From the NCBI GenBank assembly GCA_027858325.1, contig JAQICU010000304.1, forward strand, positions 1 to 6,095: a stretch of 6,095 bases of DNA. The letters run 5' to 3'. The stretch comes from Candidatus Cloacimonadota bacterium. Lineage in GTDB: Bacteria > Cloacimonadota > Cloacimonadia > Cloacimonadales > TCS61. Numbering within the stretch: the first letter of the stretch is position 1; every line of letters begins with the position of its first letter. Under the pieces are notes generated by a model that did no database searches, had not been told where the DNA came from, and saw nothing but the letters and a program-made list of their open reading frames with translations. Positions 1 to 6,095 of the stretch are shown one piece after another. The position numbers were made by a program, and so were the translations under genes.

Positions 1-1147
1 TTTTAAAATAATTTACAATAACTCCACCATTCCCACCGATATTACCAATACCGAGTATAAGTATCTCTTTCGTTTGTAATTTTACTACGCAATTTGTCAA
101 CTTAACTCCAGTTGTCCAACCGCAATCAGTAATTTTATTTTTATCTAATTTGTTACTCATTGCATAAGAAAATATTGTCTTGGTTTGCTCCCCTATCAAA
201 TACAGATGTTCATAATCTACTACTTTAAGCATACGCACTAGCTGTTTAGAACGGAATATTCTATCTGCTCTTGTACTTAAAACAATACCAACTGCGTGTG
301 TATTAGGGAAAAGTTCTTTTACCGAATTGATTACAAATTCCGTAGATTCCGGATCGTTAGCAGCAAAAGCATGAACAAAATGAAGCTCTTTATCCTTGCT
401 TATATGTTTATATATCTCCATTGCGCCAATATCCGGTTTTGCTTTATACATACCTTCCAATGCAGTTCTTCTATCAATACCAAAATGCTCACAAACATCT
501 AAAGATAGGGCAACATTTTCTTTATGTTCAATATAAGAAAATCCCTGCATATCTTCGTTGGAAATTCCGGAATCACGAGATTGAATTATCTCACAGTGGA
601 TTTTTTTTGCTTCTTTTTGAAGAATAGGAAATACTTTATTCTCCGCAGTAAATAACACACCATGTTTGGGAATTGTATTACAGATAGATCGTGTTACATT
701 TTTTAGACCTGGTCCCATTACATCAAGATGATCTAAACGAGAATTAGTGATTACACCAATATTAGATCGTACGATCTCATGTTCCGTAACCCATTGGTAC
801 TCAGGAGTAACCGCCATGCACTCAAGAACAAGAATATCAAGATCTCTTTTTGCAGCGAATTTAATGATCTTGATCTGTTCTTTTATATTCGCTCCATGAT
901 GTCTTATGATAGGAGTTTCACTCCCATCCTCGAAAATAAGCGATGGAGCAGAACCGGTAGTTTTAGCGATCGTCTTCTTCCCTCCGGCACGAAGTCCGGC
1001 AGATATAAGACGGGTAACACTAGATTTACCTCTGGTTCCGTTTATGTGGATGATCAGAGGAATTTTTTTCCTGCTGATCTTGCATTTCTGGAATTCGTAG
1101 ATTCCATATGAAAGCAATAACAAGAGCCCAATTATCAACCCAAACAT
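1..1147 (-). CDS. pgsB: Poly-gamma-glutamate synthase PgsB/CapB-like ligase, 3' end cut by the window edge
   Basis: The minus strand from 1147 to the left edge is open for 382 codons with no stop. The product is an ATP-dependent amide ligase of the Mur-ligase type that, with PgsC/CapC and PgsA/CapA partners, polymerises glutamate into poly-gamma-glutamate at the inner face of the cytoplasmic membrane. Visible signs: an N-terminal membrane segment (about residues 2-17); the P-loop NGTRGKSS (36-43); AKTTGS (61-66); NIKEQ (87-91); ECMAV (109-113); DH and DVMGP (139-146); DIGAM (239-243); FAAND (261-265); TRADR (292-296); GIGNIGG (366-372). These follow the order and spacing of Bacillus PgsB, recalled at about 393 residues, so only roughly ten residues are missing. 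ATG at 1147 is the only sensible start: an in-frame TAG lies 9 nt upstream. It lies 1 nt after the TAG of the lipoprotein gene and has only a weak purine stretch upstream, so coupling is likely. The next gene off the edge would be expected to be pgsC-like. Family assignment is strong; the polymer actually made is inferred. Confidence 0.93.
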   Translation of the reverse strand, partial: MFGLIIGLLLLLSYGIYEFQKCKISRKKIPLIIHINGTRGKSSVTRLISAGLRAGGKKTIAKTTGSAPSLIFEDGSETPIIRHHGANIKEQIKIIKFAAKRDLDILVLECMAVTPEYQWVTEHEIVRSNIGVITNSRLDHLDVMGPGLKNVTRSICNTIPKHGVLFTAENKVFPILQKEAKKIHCEIIQSRDSGISNEDMQGFSYIEHKENVALSLDVCEHFGIDRRTALEGMYKAKPDIGAMEIYKHISKDKELHFVHAFAANDPESTEFVINSVKELFPNTHAVGIVLSTRADRIFRSKQLVRMLKVVDYEHLYLIGEQTKTIFSYAMSNKLDKNKITDCGWTTGVKLTNCVVKLQTKEILILGIGNIGGNGGVIVNYFK

Positions 1148-1148
1148 A

Positions 1149-1694
1149 CTATTCTACTATTAATTTCCCGCTGATTATCTCAATTTCATCAAAGTTAGGA
1201 ACTGTATAACCATTCTCATCTATCATTTGCAAATTCTCAAAAGTTAAATCACTTTCACCAATTGTAATACCCTCAATGCTAAGAGTGAAGAGATCTCCAT
1301 TGCCATCAATACCATCTTCATTTGAAGTTTGCTGTAAACTGATCGTTATACTTAATCTGTCATCCTCAACAATGCTCAATTCTAACAGATCAGTATTCCA
1401 GAATCCTCCAATTACCACCGCATCTTGAACTAATTCAGCAACTGAATTATCGAAAACGATCTCAGCAGAAAAAGCAAAAAGATTATCAGCATTTTCAACT
1501 TGAATGACATAATCAGCTTCTGTATTTGCAGGAACAGTTTGTTCTGCCGGACTGAACATCAATTTAAGATTCTCTACATCCGGTTCTGTTGTAACGCTAC
1601 TTGAGCAGGATATCGAAAATATCATTATCGCAAATACTATCAGTAAGAGTATTCTTTTCCCACATAATTCAGGATTAAATACATTTCTTAACAT
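1149..1694 (-). CDS. Cohesin-domain lipoprotein (181 aa)
   Basis: A small exported protein that looks like a single cohesin module on a lipid anchor. Numbered from the ATG at 1694, residues 1-29 form a signal peptide with a basic patch (GKR) and a long hydrophobic run, ending at Ser-Ile-Ser-Cys, so Cys30 is the likely lipidated residue. The -3 position is Ser rather than Leu, a relaxed lipobox. A short Ser/Thr-rich linker follows, then residues ~43-181 form one all-beta domain. It shows cohesin hallmarks: the opening strand LMFSPAEQTV, the VENADNLFAFSAEIVFD stretch, the G-D/N-G loop (DGIDGNGDLFTLSIEGI) and a closing strand GKLIVE. The length, about 140 residues, is right for a cohesin. A start 12 nt upstream at 1706 is open too, but only the 1694 ATG has a good ribosome site (GGAG, 6 nt away). 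Neighbours: downstream of a dockerin protein, and its stop is 1 nt from pgsB. Inferred role: surface docking site for dockerin proteins. Inner-membrane or outer-membrane location cannot be decided here. Confidence 0.85.
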   Translation of the reverse strand: MLRNVFNPELCGKRILLLIVFAIMIFSISCSSSVTTEPDVENLKLMFSPAEQTVPANTEADYVIQVENADNLFAFSAEIVFDNSVAELVQDAVVIGGFWNTDLLELSIVEDDRLSITISLQQTSNEDGIDGNGDLFTLSIEGITIGESDLTFENLQMIDENGYTVPNFDEIEIISGKLIVE

Positions 1695-1700
1695 TTTATT

Positions 1701-1704
1701 CTCC
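1701..1704 (-). promoter_or_regulatory. Shine-Dalgarno GGAG that decides the lipoprotein start
   Basis: On the minus strand GGAG is followed by AATAAA and the ATG at 1694, an ideal 6-nt spacer. The upstream in-frame ATG at 1706 overlaps this GGAG and has no purine-rich site of its own, so the shorter 181-residue product is preferred over a 185-residue one. Confidence 0.75.
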
Positions 1705-1721
1705 ATTATTCTATTTTACTT

Positions 1722-1741
1722 CACAAAGATGTAACTTTGTG
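1722..1741 (-). other. Perfect 7-bp inverted repeat between the C25 gene and the lipoprotein gene
   Basis: CACAAAG and CTTTGTG pair perfectly around a 6-nt loop. On the transcript the hairpin begins 3 nt after the stop codon of the C25 gene and ends 17 nt before the lipoprotein Shine-Dalgarno. No run of T follows it on either strand, so it is not a normal intrinsic terminator. It may be an mRNA-stabilising, processing or weak attenuating element in the operon, or chance; three of the seven pairs are G-C. Confidence 0.4.
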
Positions 1742-1744
1742 TCA

Positions 1745-4700
1745 CTATTTCAATAACATCATTTTTTTTGTATCGATTGTTTTATTGTTTACTTTCAATT
1801 TATAGAAATACAAACCGCTACTCACTTTCTTACCGTATGAATCTTTTCCATTCCAAACAATATTATGTTCACCTGAATTCATAGAAGAATTCACGAGTTC
1901 TTTCACAAGTTGACCTTTAATATTATAGACGAATAATTCCACTATACCATTATCTATGATTGAATAGAAAATATTGGTTTCCGGATTAAATGGATTAGGG
2001 TAATTCTGCTTTAAGTTATTTATCTCGATTGGTTGAATTATCGGCATACCAAATTCACGAGCAATATAATTTTTGATCAGCAGTTCATTTCCTGAATTTC
2101 CTAAAGAATAATATATATCTTCGAAATTTGATCGACTTGCTTCCAATTCTTCAGGGGTAAATGGCGGTAAACCCAGAATTGTGTTATGAGTAGCCTGCCA
2201 ATTCAAACCTATTGCGAGAACATCAGCGATATTTATTTCCCCATTACCATCGCAATCTGCCAATGAAGCAACATCAATTTCCCATCCACCAGGATAATCA
2301 TTAGCTGCCCAGACAAGAGATGTATTTGTTCGTGCATTACCAATTTGACGCCAGTAAACACCTATCTGCAAAATATCTTCTGCATTCACGACACCATTAT
2401 TATTAGTATCTCCCGGCCAGATCAATCCGTCAGTTGAAAAGACATTTATATAACCACTTTTTGTTATCTCATCTGAACCTTCAATATTCTCAACCAAAAG
2501 TGTTATATCATAACTTCCAGGATCAGAGAAAGTGTGAACTGGATGCCGTTCGTCAGAAGTTGTACCGTCATCTCCGAATTCCCAAATGAATTCATTATAA
2601 AAATAGGGTGGAGATGTGAAGTTAATGAAACTCACTTCATAAGGAACAATGCCATAAGTTCTCTCGACTATAAAATCTGCAGTTGGAATTGCAGGAACTG
2701 CAAATTCCGGTTCCTGAGTTGTGAATTTTATAGAAAATTCATTTTGAAGATGTGCAGCACTTTGTGGATAGAGATTAGCATATGTATAAAGTAATCCTTC
2801 AGATTGATCGAAATTTTCTATTCCCACAGTTGCATAATTACTAGATACATCAGGATTATTGGCTAATTCATAGTTAAATTGGATATCCCCGTTGCCATCC
2901 ATTGTTGGGTAATAAACAGGATCATAAAGAACCAGTTCGAATTTTTCAACAGATGTCATATCATATCTGTTAATACACTCATTCCACTCAATGATAAAAA
3001 TATTTTCTGTTTCATCATAGTAATAACAGATCCTCATATCAGCAAATTGTTCATATCCAATTTCCTCTCCGATGAGATCATCCCAATATGGAGCAATCAT
3101 TCCATAAGGACCTAGAGCAGAAGGAATATTCCAATTTCTAAAATAAGTCTCCCAGGTCGGTTGCATTGCTACCCAGCCATTCGTACATATTGTTAAACTA
3201 TCGGCTACTTCACCATAAAATGGAAAATCAAATGGCATGTGAATAGTTACTGATCTATCATCGCCAAGTTCAAATACCTGTCCATTGCCGCCTTCCTGCG
3301 GATCGATCTCGATCCATTCATATTCAGGGCAATTTATATAAAACTGGTCTGAACTATCATAGGCATAATAACCAAAAACATCTGGACCTGTCGGTGCATA
3401 TTGATTCACATCTCCAATTTCCAGACTAAAATAAATGGATGTTGTAAGCCCGTCAGTATCAGAGATATCTATTTGGAATGGAACGCTTATCCCGACAAAA
3501 CAGTCTTCGATTGCCTGAACAGTAAATTCCGCAGTAACTGTTTCATCAACGCTCACATTACCAATATTAAAGTTGGAAGTTAGCACATTTACATCAGCTG
3601 TTAATGTTATCAGCTCTGCATTAAGAGATGTTGCATCAAAAGAACCGATATTCTTAAAAGCGACTGATATTTCACTTTCTTCGTTAGGTTCCAGGATACC
3701 ATTCTCATCATTCACAACAGCATTCTCAAATTCAAAGATCAAACTGCTGACTATAATTTGGAATTTAGCCGTGCTGCCATCAGATATATCAAGATCAAAT
3801 TCGACGATCTCATAATTTGGACAATCAGGATTAATTTCGATCTCATATCCTTCTATTGCTGTGGCACCAGCATTAATATCACCAAAATCGGCAGATGTAG
3901 TAATTATATTTACATAACCATTATTTGAAGTAAGATCTGCAGAGACTGAATTTGCAGTTTGAGTTCCAAAGTTCTTTAAAGTAAGATCAAGCTGTACAGT
4001 AACTCCCGCAACAACAGCACTTGCTGGAGCAACATTTTCAAGACCAAGATCAACATTAGTCTGGATTACATTAATTGTGTCTTGTAATGGATGATAATTT
4101 GGTTTTGTAATAGTAAGTAAAATTTCACCAGCTGTTAATGACTCAAGATATATAAGAGCAGAACCGTCTTCTACAACAGCAGTAGAAGAAAATTCATCAT
4201 CTTTAATTGCAGTTACTATTGCTCCGTTCAGATCGGTCAAATCTATCTCAATGAAGTTTGTTCCCACATTAACTTCTGTAGGAAGGGTACAAGAAATCTC
4301 CTGAGGAACTGTTGTCCAGATGGATAATGAGGGATCACCGAGAATATTATAAACATTAAAATAAAATTCTACATCACCACCGGGTTCTCTGTTCAATGGG
4401 AAATTATCATAAAGTTCATATTTCCCTCGTAATACTGCGCTTCCAAAAGCAAGATTATCTTCATCCAGCGCTCCATACCAGAGTCCTGAGAATATAGAAT
4501 TATTTAATTTTGTACTTGTATGCAGATCAGAAGGACCTACAAATGCCACGCCACCTCGTGGATTACCAGGATTACCCAATCTTAACCAAGCTTCACCGAA
4601 ACAAGGATCAACACTGTTTGCAAAATCACCGGTATTACATACAATTGATGTCATAATGGGCAACATTTTGTAATTATTCAAGGCTTCCAGATTATCTATA

Positions 4701-5857
4701 TGATAATATGGAAAGTGCCAACCATTGACATCTCCCCAGCCTCGATAACTCACAACTCCCACACCTTCATTTATAGAAGCAGTAATTAAAGATGTTCCTG
4801 GATTGTTAGGAGGATAATAGATCTCATCGATCTCATTATAACCGTAATTGTACATTTTATCACGAAGCCATTTCGTAACTTTGACAGGAGTAGATGGTAA
4901 AGGTGGTGAAGAGCTGTAATTTCCGGCTACAAGAGTGGCATTCTCAAACCAGTGAGTAGTATCCATGAAAGGTTCTTTTTCATAGTATAAAGTTTTTGCT
5001 ATAATTGTCTGGAATTGTATTATTGTATCAAATGACATTCTCCCGATAATCATTTCAGGAAAATAATCATCACCCTCTAAAAGTGTGTATGGGTGATCAG
5101 TAACATTACTATCTCCTCCTGTACTAACTATATAGAAAGAAGGAATTTCGTATGGGTTATCCGTATCACCGGTAAGCAGAACATAATCGGGTGGTTCTTC
5201 TGATGTGTCATAAATATTTTGTATATAAGCTTTTATCTGAGCATTTGTACTGCCAATAGCTTCTTTTGTTACAACTTCAGTTTCAATTCCTTTCTGATTT
5301 TTCCAATCGGTAAAGGTCTGCAACTCGTTCAACAAACTTTCATGAGTTATAATTAGCATTTTGGACGGAGCCACAGAAGCATCTCGCAAGTATGACCTAT
5401 CGAAGTTATCTACAATTGAACGATAGATCGGCAGGAATGCTGAAGATAACTTTAGTGGAATCGGAATCGGATCTGTCATCTTTAATTCAACAACAAAACT
5501 TTTCAATACAATTGATATTCCATCAGTCTCTTTAGTTTTGTTTATTTTAATCTGATGAGCATAGAGATCTCTCATTACAAAGCTTTTCTGTAATTCGATA
5601 AAATCTTCTCCACTTGTATATTGTGTTCTGAGTAATTCACCTTCTTTAGAATATTCCGCTATTTTACATTCATTAATCAGAATATCAACACTTCTTGAAG
5701 GTAAGGCAATTATCTGTTCCAGATCATTTTGTTCCAATGCATTTTCATCTTTTACAAAAGTGATCCTCAATCCATCGCCCAATCTTTGATATTCCATTAT
5801 CCCAAAAAGTGAGTGTACTGTAAATAACAGCAACGTTATTAAAAAAAACTTCTTCAC
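1745..5857 (-). CDS. Secreted gingipain-family (peptidase C25) multidomain protein with dockerin and T9SS sorting domain (1370 aa)
   Basis: A large exported cysteine-protease-family protein. Order of parts: signal peptide (~1-19, MKK then a hydrophobic run); a propeptide-like region (~20-160); the C25 catalytic domain (~167-515), which resembles Porphyromonas gingipain R at DWKNQKG (184-190), YVLLTGD (225-231), GDDYFPEMIIGR (262-273), VCNTGDF (406-412), PCFGEA (418-423) and ILGDPSL (505-511); a C25-type Ig-like domain (~517-600); two CARDB-like beta repeats (~601-705 and ~706-815); a nidogen-like beta region (~825-1048, with FPFYG, TNGWV, APYWDDL); a PKD domain (~1056-1140, WEFGDDGTT and HTFSDPGSYDITL); a type I dockerin (~1147-1222); and a T9SS type A sorting domain (~1283-1370). 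Cys407 matches the gingipain nucleophile, but the catalytic His position is Trp374, so protease activity is uncertain. The start is GTG at 5857, with a strong GGAGGA site just upstream; an ATG 2 nt before it reads straight into TGA. It follows the upstream T9SS-cargo gene by 11 nt. Domain calls come from recognised motifs, not a profile search. Confidence 0.93.
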   Translation of the reverse strand: MKKFFLITLLLFTVHSLFGIMEYQRLGDGLRITFVKDENALEQNDLEQIIALPSRSVDILINECKIAEYSKEGELLRTQYTSGEDFIELQKSFVMRDLYAHQIKINKTKETDGISIVLKSFVVELKMTDPIPIPLKLSSAFLPIYRSIVDNFDRSYLRDASVAPSKMLIITHESLLNELQTFTDWKNQKGIETEVVTKEAIGSTNAQIKAYIQNIYDTSEEPPDYVLLTGDTDNPYEIPSFYIVSTGGDSNVTDHPYTLLEGDDYFPEMIIGRMSFDTIIQFQTIIAKTLYYEKEPFMDTTHWFENATLVAGNYSSSPPLPSTPVKVTKWLRDKMYNYGYNEIDEIYYPPNNPGTSLITASINEGVGVVSYRGWGDVNGWHFPYYHIDNLEALNNYKMLPIMTSIVCNTGDFANSVDPCFGEAWLRLGNPGNPRGGVAFVGPSDLHTSTKLNNSIFSGLWYGALDEDNLAFGSAVLRGKYELYDNFPLNREPGGDVEFYFNVYNILGDPSLSIWTTVPQEISCTLPTEVNVGTNFIEIDLTDLNGAIVTAIKDDEFSSTAVVEDGSALIYLESLTAGEILLTITKPNYHPLQDTINVIQTNVDLGLENVAPASAVVAGVTVQLDLTLKNFGTQTANSVSADLTSNNGYVNIITTSADFGDINAGATAIEGYEIEINPDCPNYEIVEFDLDISDGSTAKFQIIVSSLIFEFENAVVNDENGILEPNEESEISVAFKNIGSFDATSLNAELITLTADVNVLTSNFNIGNVSVDETVTAEFTVQAIEDCFVGISVPFQIDISDTDGLTTSIYFSLEIGDVNQYAPTGPDVFGYYAYDSSDQFYINCPEYEWIEIDPQEGGNGQVFELGDDRSVTIHMPFDFPFYGEVADSLTICTNGWVAMQPTWETYFRNWNIPSALGPYGMIAPYWDDLIGEEIGYEQFADMRICYYYDETENIFIIEWNECINRYDMTSVEKFELVLYDPVYYPTMDGNGDIQFNYELANNPDVSSNYATVGIENFDQSEGLLYTYANLYPQSAAHLQNEFSIKFTTQEPEFAVPAIPTADFIVERTYGIVPYEVSFINFTSPPYFYNEFIWEFGDDGTTSDERHPVHTFSDPGSYDITLLVENIEGSDEITKSGYINVFSTDGLIWPGDTNNNGVVNAEDILQIGVYWRQIGNARTNTSLVWAANDYPGGWEIDVASLADCDGNGEINIADVLAIGLNWQATHNTILGLPPFTPEELEASRSNFEDIYYSLGNSGNELLIKNYIAREFGMPIIQPIEINNLKQNYPNPFNPETNIFYSIIDNGIVELFVYNIKGQLVKELVNSSMNSGEHNIVWNGKDSYGKKVSSGLYFYKLKVNNKTIDTKKMMLLK
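1748..2011 (-). other. T9SS type A C-terminal sorting domain of the C25 protein
   Basis: Residues ~1283-1370 open with the QNYPNPFNPET linker typical of FCB-group secreted proteins. The fold signature follows: IVELFVYNIKGQLVKEL, then a Gly-Glu-His turn, VWNGKDSYGKKVSSGLYFYKL, and the basic-hydrophobic tail KKMMLLK. In the known system this domain directs passage through the outer-membrane T9SS translocon and is usually cut off when the protein is attached to the surface or released. The same fold ends the gene just upstream. Confidence 0.93.
2183..2419 (-). other. Type I dockerin module with a long spacer between its two calcium loops
   Basis: Residues ~1147-1225 of the C25 protein. Two EF-hand-like loops are visible: Asp1150-x-Asn1152-x-Asn1154 with Asp1161 in the last position, then Asp1201-x-Asp1203-x-Asn1205 with Asp1212. 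Each is followed by a helix-like segment (DILQIGVYWRQ; DVLAIGLNWQA). The loop starts lie 51 residues apart, longer than in cellulosomal dockerins as I know them, because of an inserted stretch rich in Trp, Asn and Thr (about 1173-1198). Dockerins bind cohesins, and the following gene encodes a cohesin protein. An alternative reading is a calcium-binding linker with no partner. Confidence 0.82.
4637..4738 (-). other. C25 active-site segment: Cys kept, catalytic His replaced by Trp
   Basis: The segment runs from Trp374 (codon 4738-4736) to Cys407 (codon 4639-4637). In gingipain R the motif TGHG holds catalytic His211, and the nucleophile Cys244 lies 33 residues later in ACVNGDF. Here RGWG and VCNTGDF have exactly the same 33-residue spacing, so Trp374 sits where the histidine should be. 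His381 and His386 lie nearby and might substitute. The gingipain numbering is from memory. Confidence 0.75.
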
Positions 5858-5860
5858 ATC

Positions 5861-5866
5861 TCCTCC
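5861..5866 (-). promoter_or_regulatory. Shine-Dalgarno GGAGGA selecting a GTG start
   Basis: GGAGGA is followed by GAT and then GTG at 5857. The GTG is the first codon of a clear signal peptide (MKKFFLITLLLF). The ATG at 5859 overlaps it but is followed at once by TGA, so it is not a usable start. Confidence 0.8.
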
Positions 5867-5868
5867 AA

Positions 5869-6095
5869 TTATTTAATCAACATCATTTTTTTAATTTGAT
5901 CTATTTCAGTAGTTTTGAATCTATAAAGATAGATTCCACTAGCTACTTTTTTTCCATTATAATCTGTTCCGTCCCAAACAGTGGAATGAATTCCAGCATC
6001 CATTTGACCGTCAATAAGCTTTTTAACTTTTTCACCTTTAATATTGTAGATTTGAAGTAGGATTTTTGACTCGGAACTTAAAGCGAAGCTTATAC
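5869..6095 (-). CDS. C-terminal end of a T9SS-exported protein (5' part outside the window)
   Basis: The right edge holds the last 74 codons of a minus-strand gene, ending in TAA at 5871-5869. The visible protein starts ISFALSSESK and carries the second half of a T9SS type A sorting domain: ILLQIYNIKGEKVKKLI, a Gly-Ile-His turn, VWDGTDYNGKKVASGIYLYRF and the tail KKMMLIK. It closely resembles the end of the next gene downstream (IYNIKG/VYNIKG, NGKKVASGIY/YGKKVSSGLY, KKMMLIK/KKMMLLK), so the two products share the same export route and may be paralogues in full. The catalytic or binding part lies beyond the edge, so its function cannot be told. Only 11 nt separate it from the next start codon, which implies co-transcription. 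Confidence 0.9.
   Translation of the reverse strand, partial: ISFALSSESKILLQIYNIKGEKVKKLIDGQMDAGIHSTVWDGTDYNGKKVASGIYLYRFKTTEIDQIKKMMLIK

Noticed and set aside
296..627. Two overlapping plus-strand open frames of 68 codons
   Set aside because: Both are antisense to the conserved C-terminal half of pgsB and have no recognisable product.
779..1111. An open frame of 110 codons on the plus strand
   Set aside because: It lies wholly opposite pgsB, whose minus-strand product matches the family along its full length; the plus-strand product resembles nothing I know.
1695..1706. ATG at 1706 as start of the lipoprotein
   Set aside because: It overlaps the GGAG that serves the ATG at 1694 and has no ribosome site of its own.
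1722..1741. The inverted repeat as a Rho-independent terminator
   Set aside because: No T-run follows on either strand and the stem is short with few G-C pairs.
2534..3815. Several plus-strand open frames of 60-86 codons opposite the C25 gene
   Set aside because: They are antisense shadows of a continuous 1370-codon gene with recognised domains, and their products show no domain, signal peptide or family resemblance.
1745..5857. Assignment of the C25 protein as PorU, the T9SS sortase, which is also of the C25 family
   Set aside because: The chain of CARDB-like, nidogen-like, PKD and dockerin domains, the cargo-type sorting domain and the missing catalytic His fit a cargo protein better than the sortase.

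Overview
The window is AT-rich bacterial DNA that is almost fully coding, with everything on the minus strand. Read in the direction of transcription (high to low coordinates) it holds: (1) the 3' end of a gene for a secreted protein, of which only a C-terminal sorting domain is visible (6095-5869); (2) a 1370-residue secreted, multidomain gingipain-family (C25) protein carrying a dockerin and a type IX secretion (T9SS) type A sorting domain (5857-1745); (3) a small cohesin-domain lipoprotein (1694-1149); (4) a poly-gamma-glutamate synthase PgsB/CapB-like ligase that runs off the left edge (1147-1). Gaps between genes are 11, about 50 and 1 nt, so this looks like one operon or a tight co-directional cluster whose promoter lies outside the window. 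I saw no RNA gene, mobile element, CRISPR array or plus-strand gene.

Organism: the T9SS sorting domain with its YPNPFNPET linker, the C25 peptidase with a PKD domain, the dockerin of the type 'PGDTNNNGVVNAEDIL...' and the low GC point to the Fibrobacterota-Chlorobi-Bacteroidota (FCB) superphylum. By feel of the sequence, Cloacimonadota or a neighbouring candidate phylum is most likely. This is inference from family resemblance, not from a search.

How the genes may work together: the C25 protein should cross the inner membrane by Sec and the outer membrane by T9SS. It also carries a dockerin, and the next gene encodes a lipoprotein that is essentially one cohesin domain. Cohesin and dockerin are a classic binding pair, so the simplest hypothesis is that the lipoprotein is a docking site for this protein and perhaps other dockerin proteins of the cell. 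The polyglutamate ligase gene starts 1 nt after the cohesin stop codon, which suggests translational coupling and a shared cell-surface theme (capsule or released polyglutamate).

The most unusual points are the co-occurrence of dockerin and T9SS signal on one polypeptide next to a cohesin lipoprotein, and the replacement of the gingipain catalytic histidine by tryptophan while the cysteine is kept.
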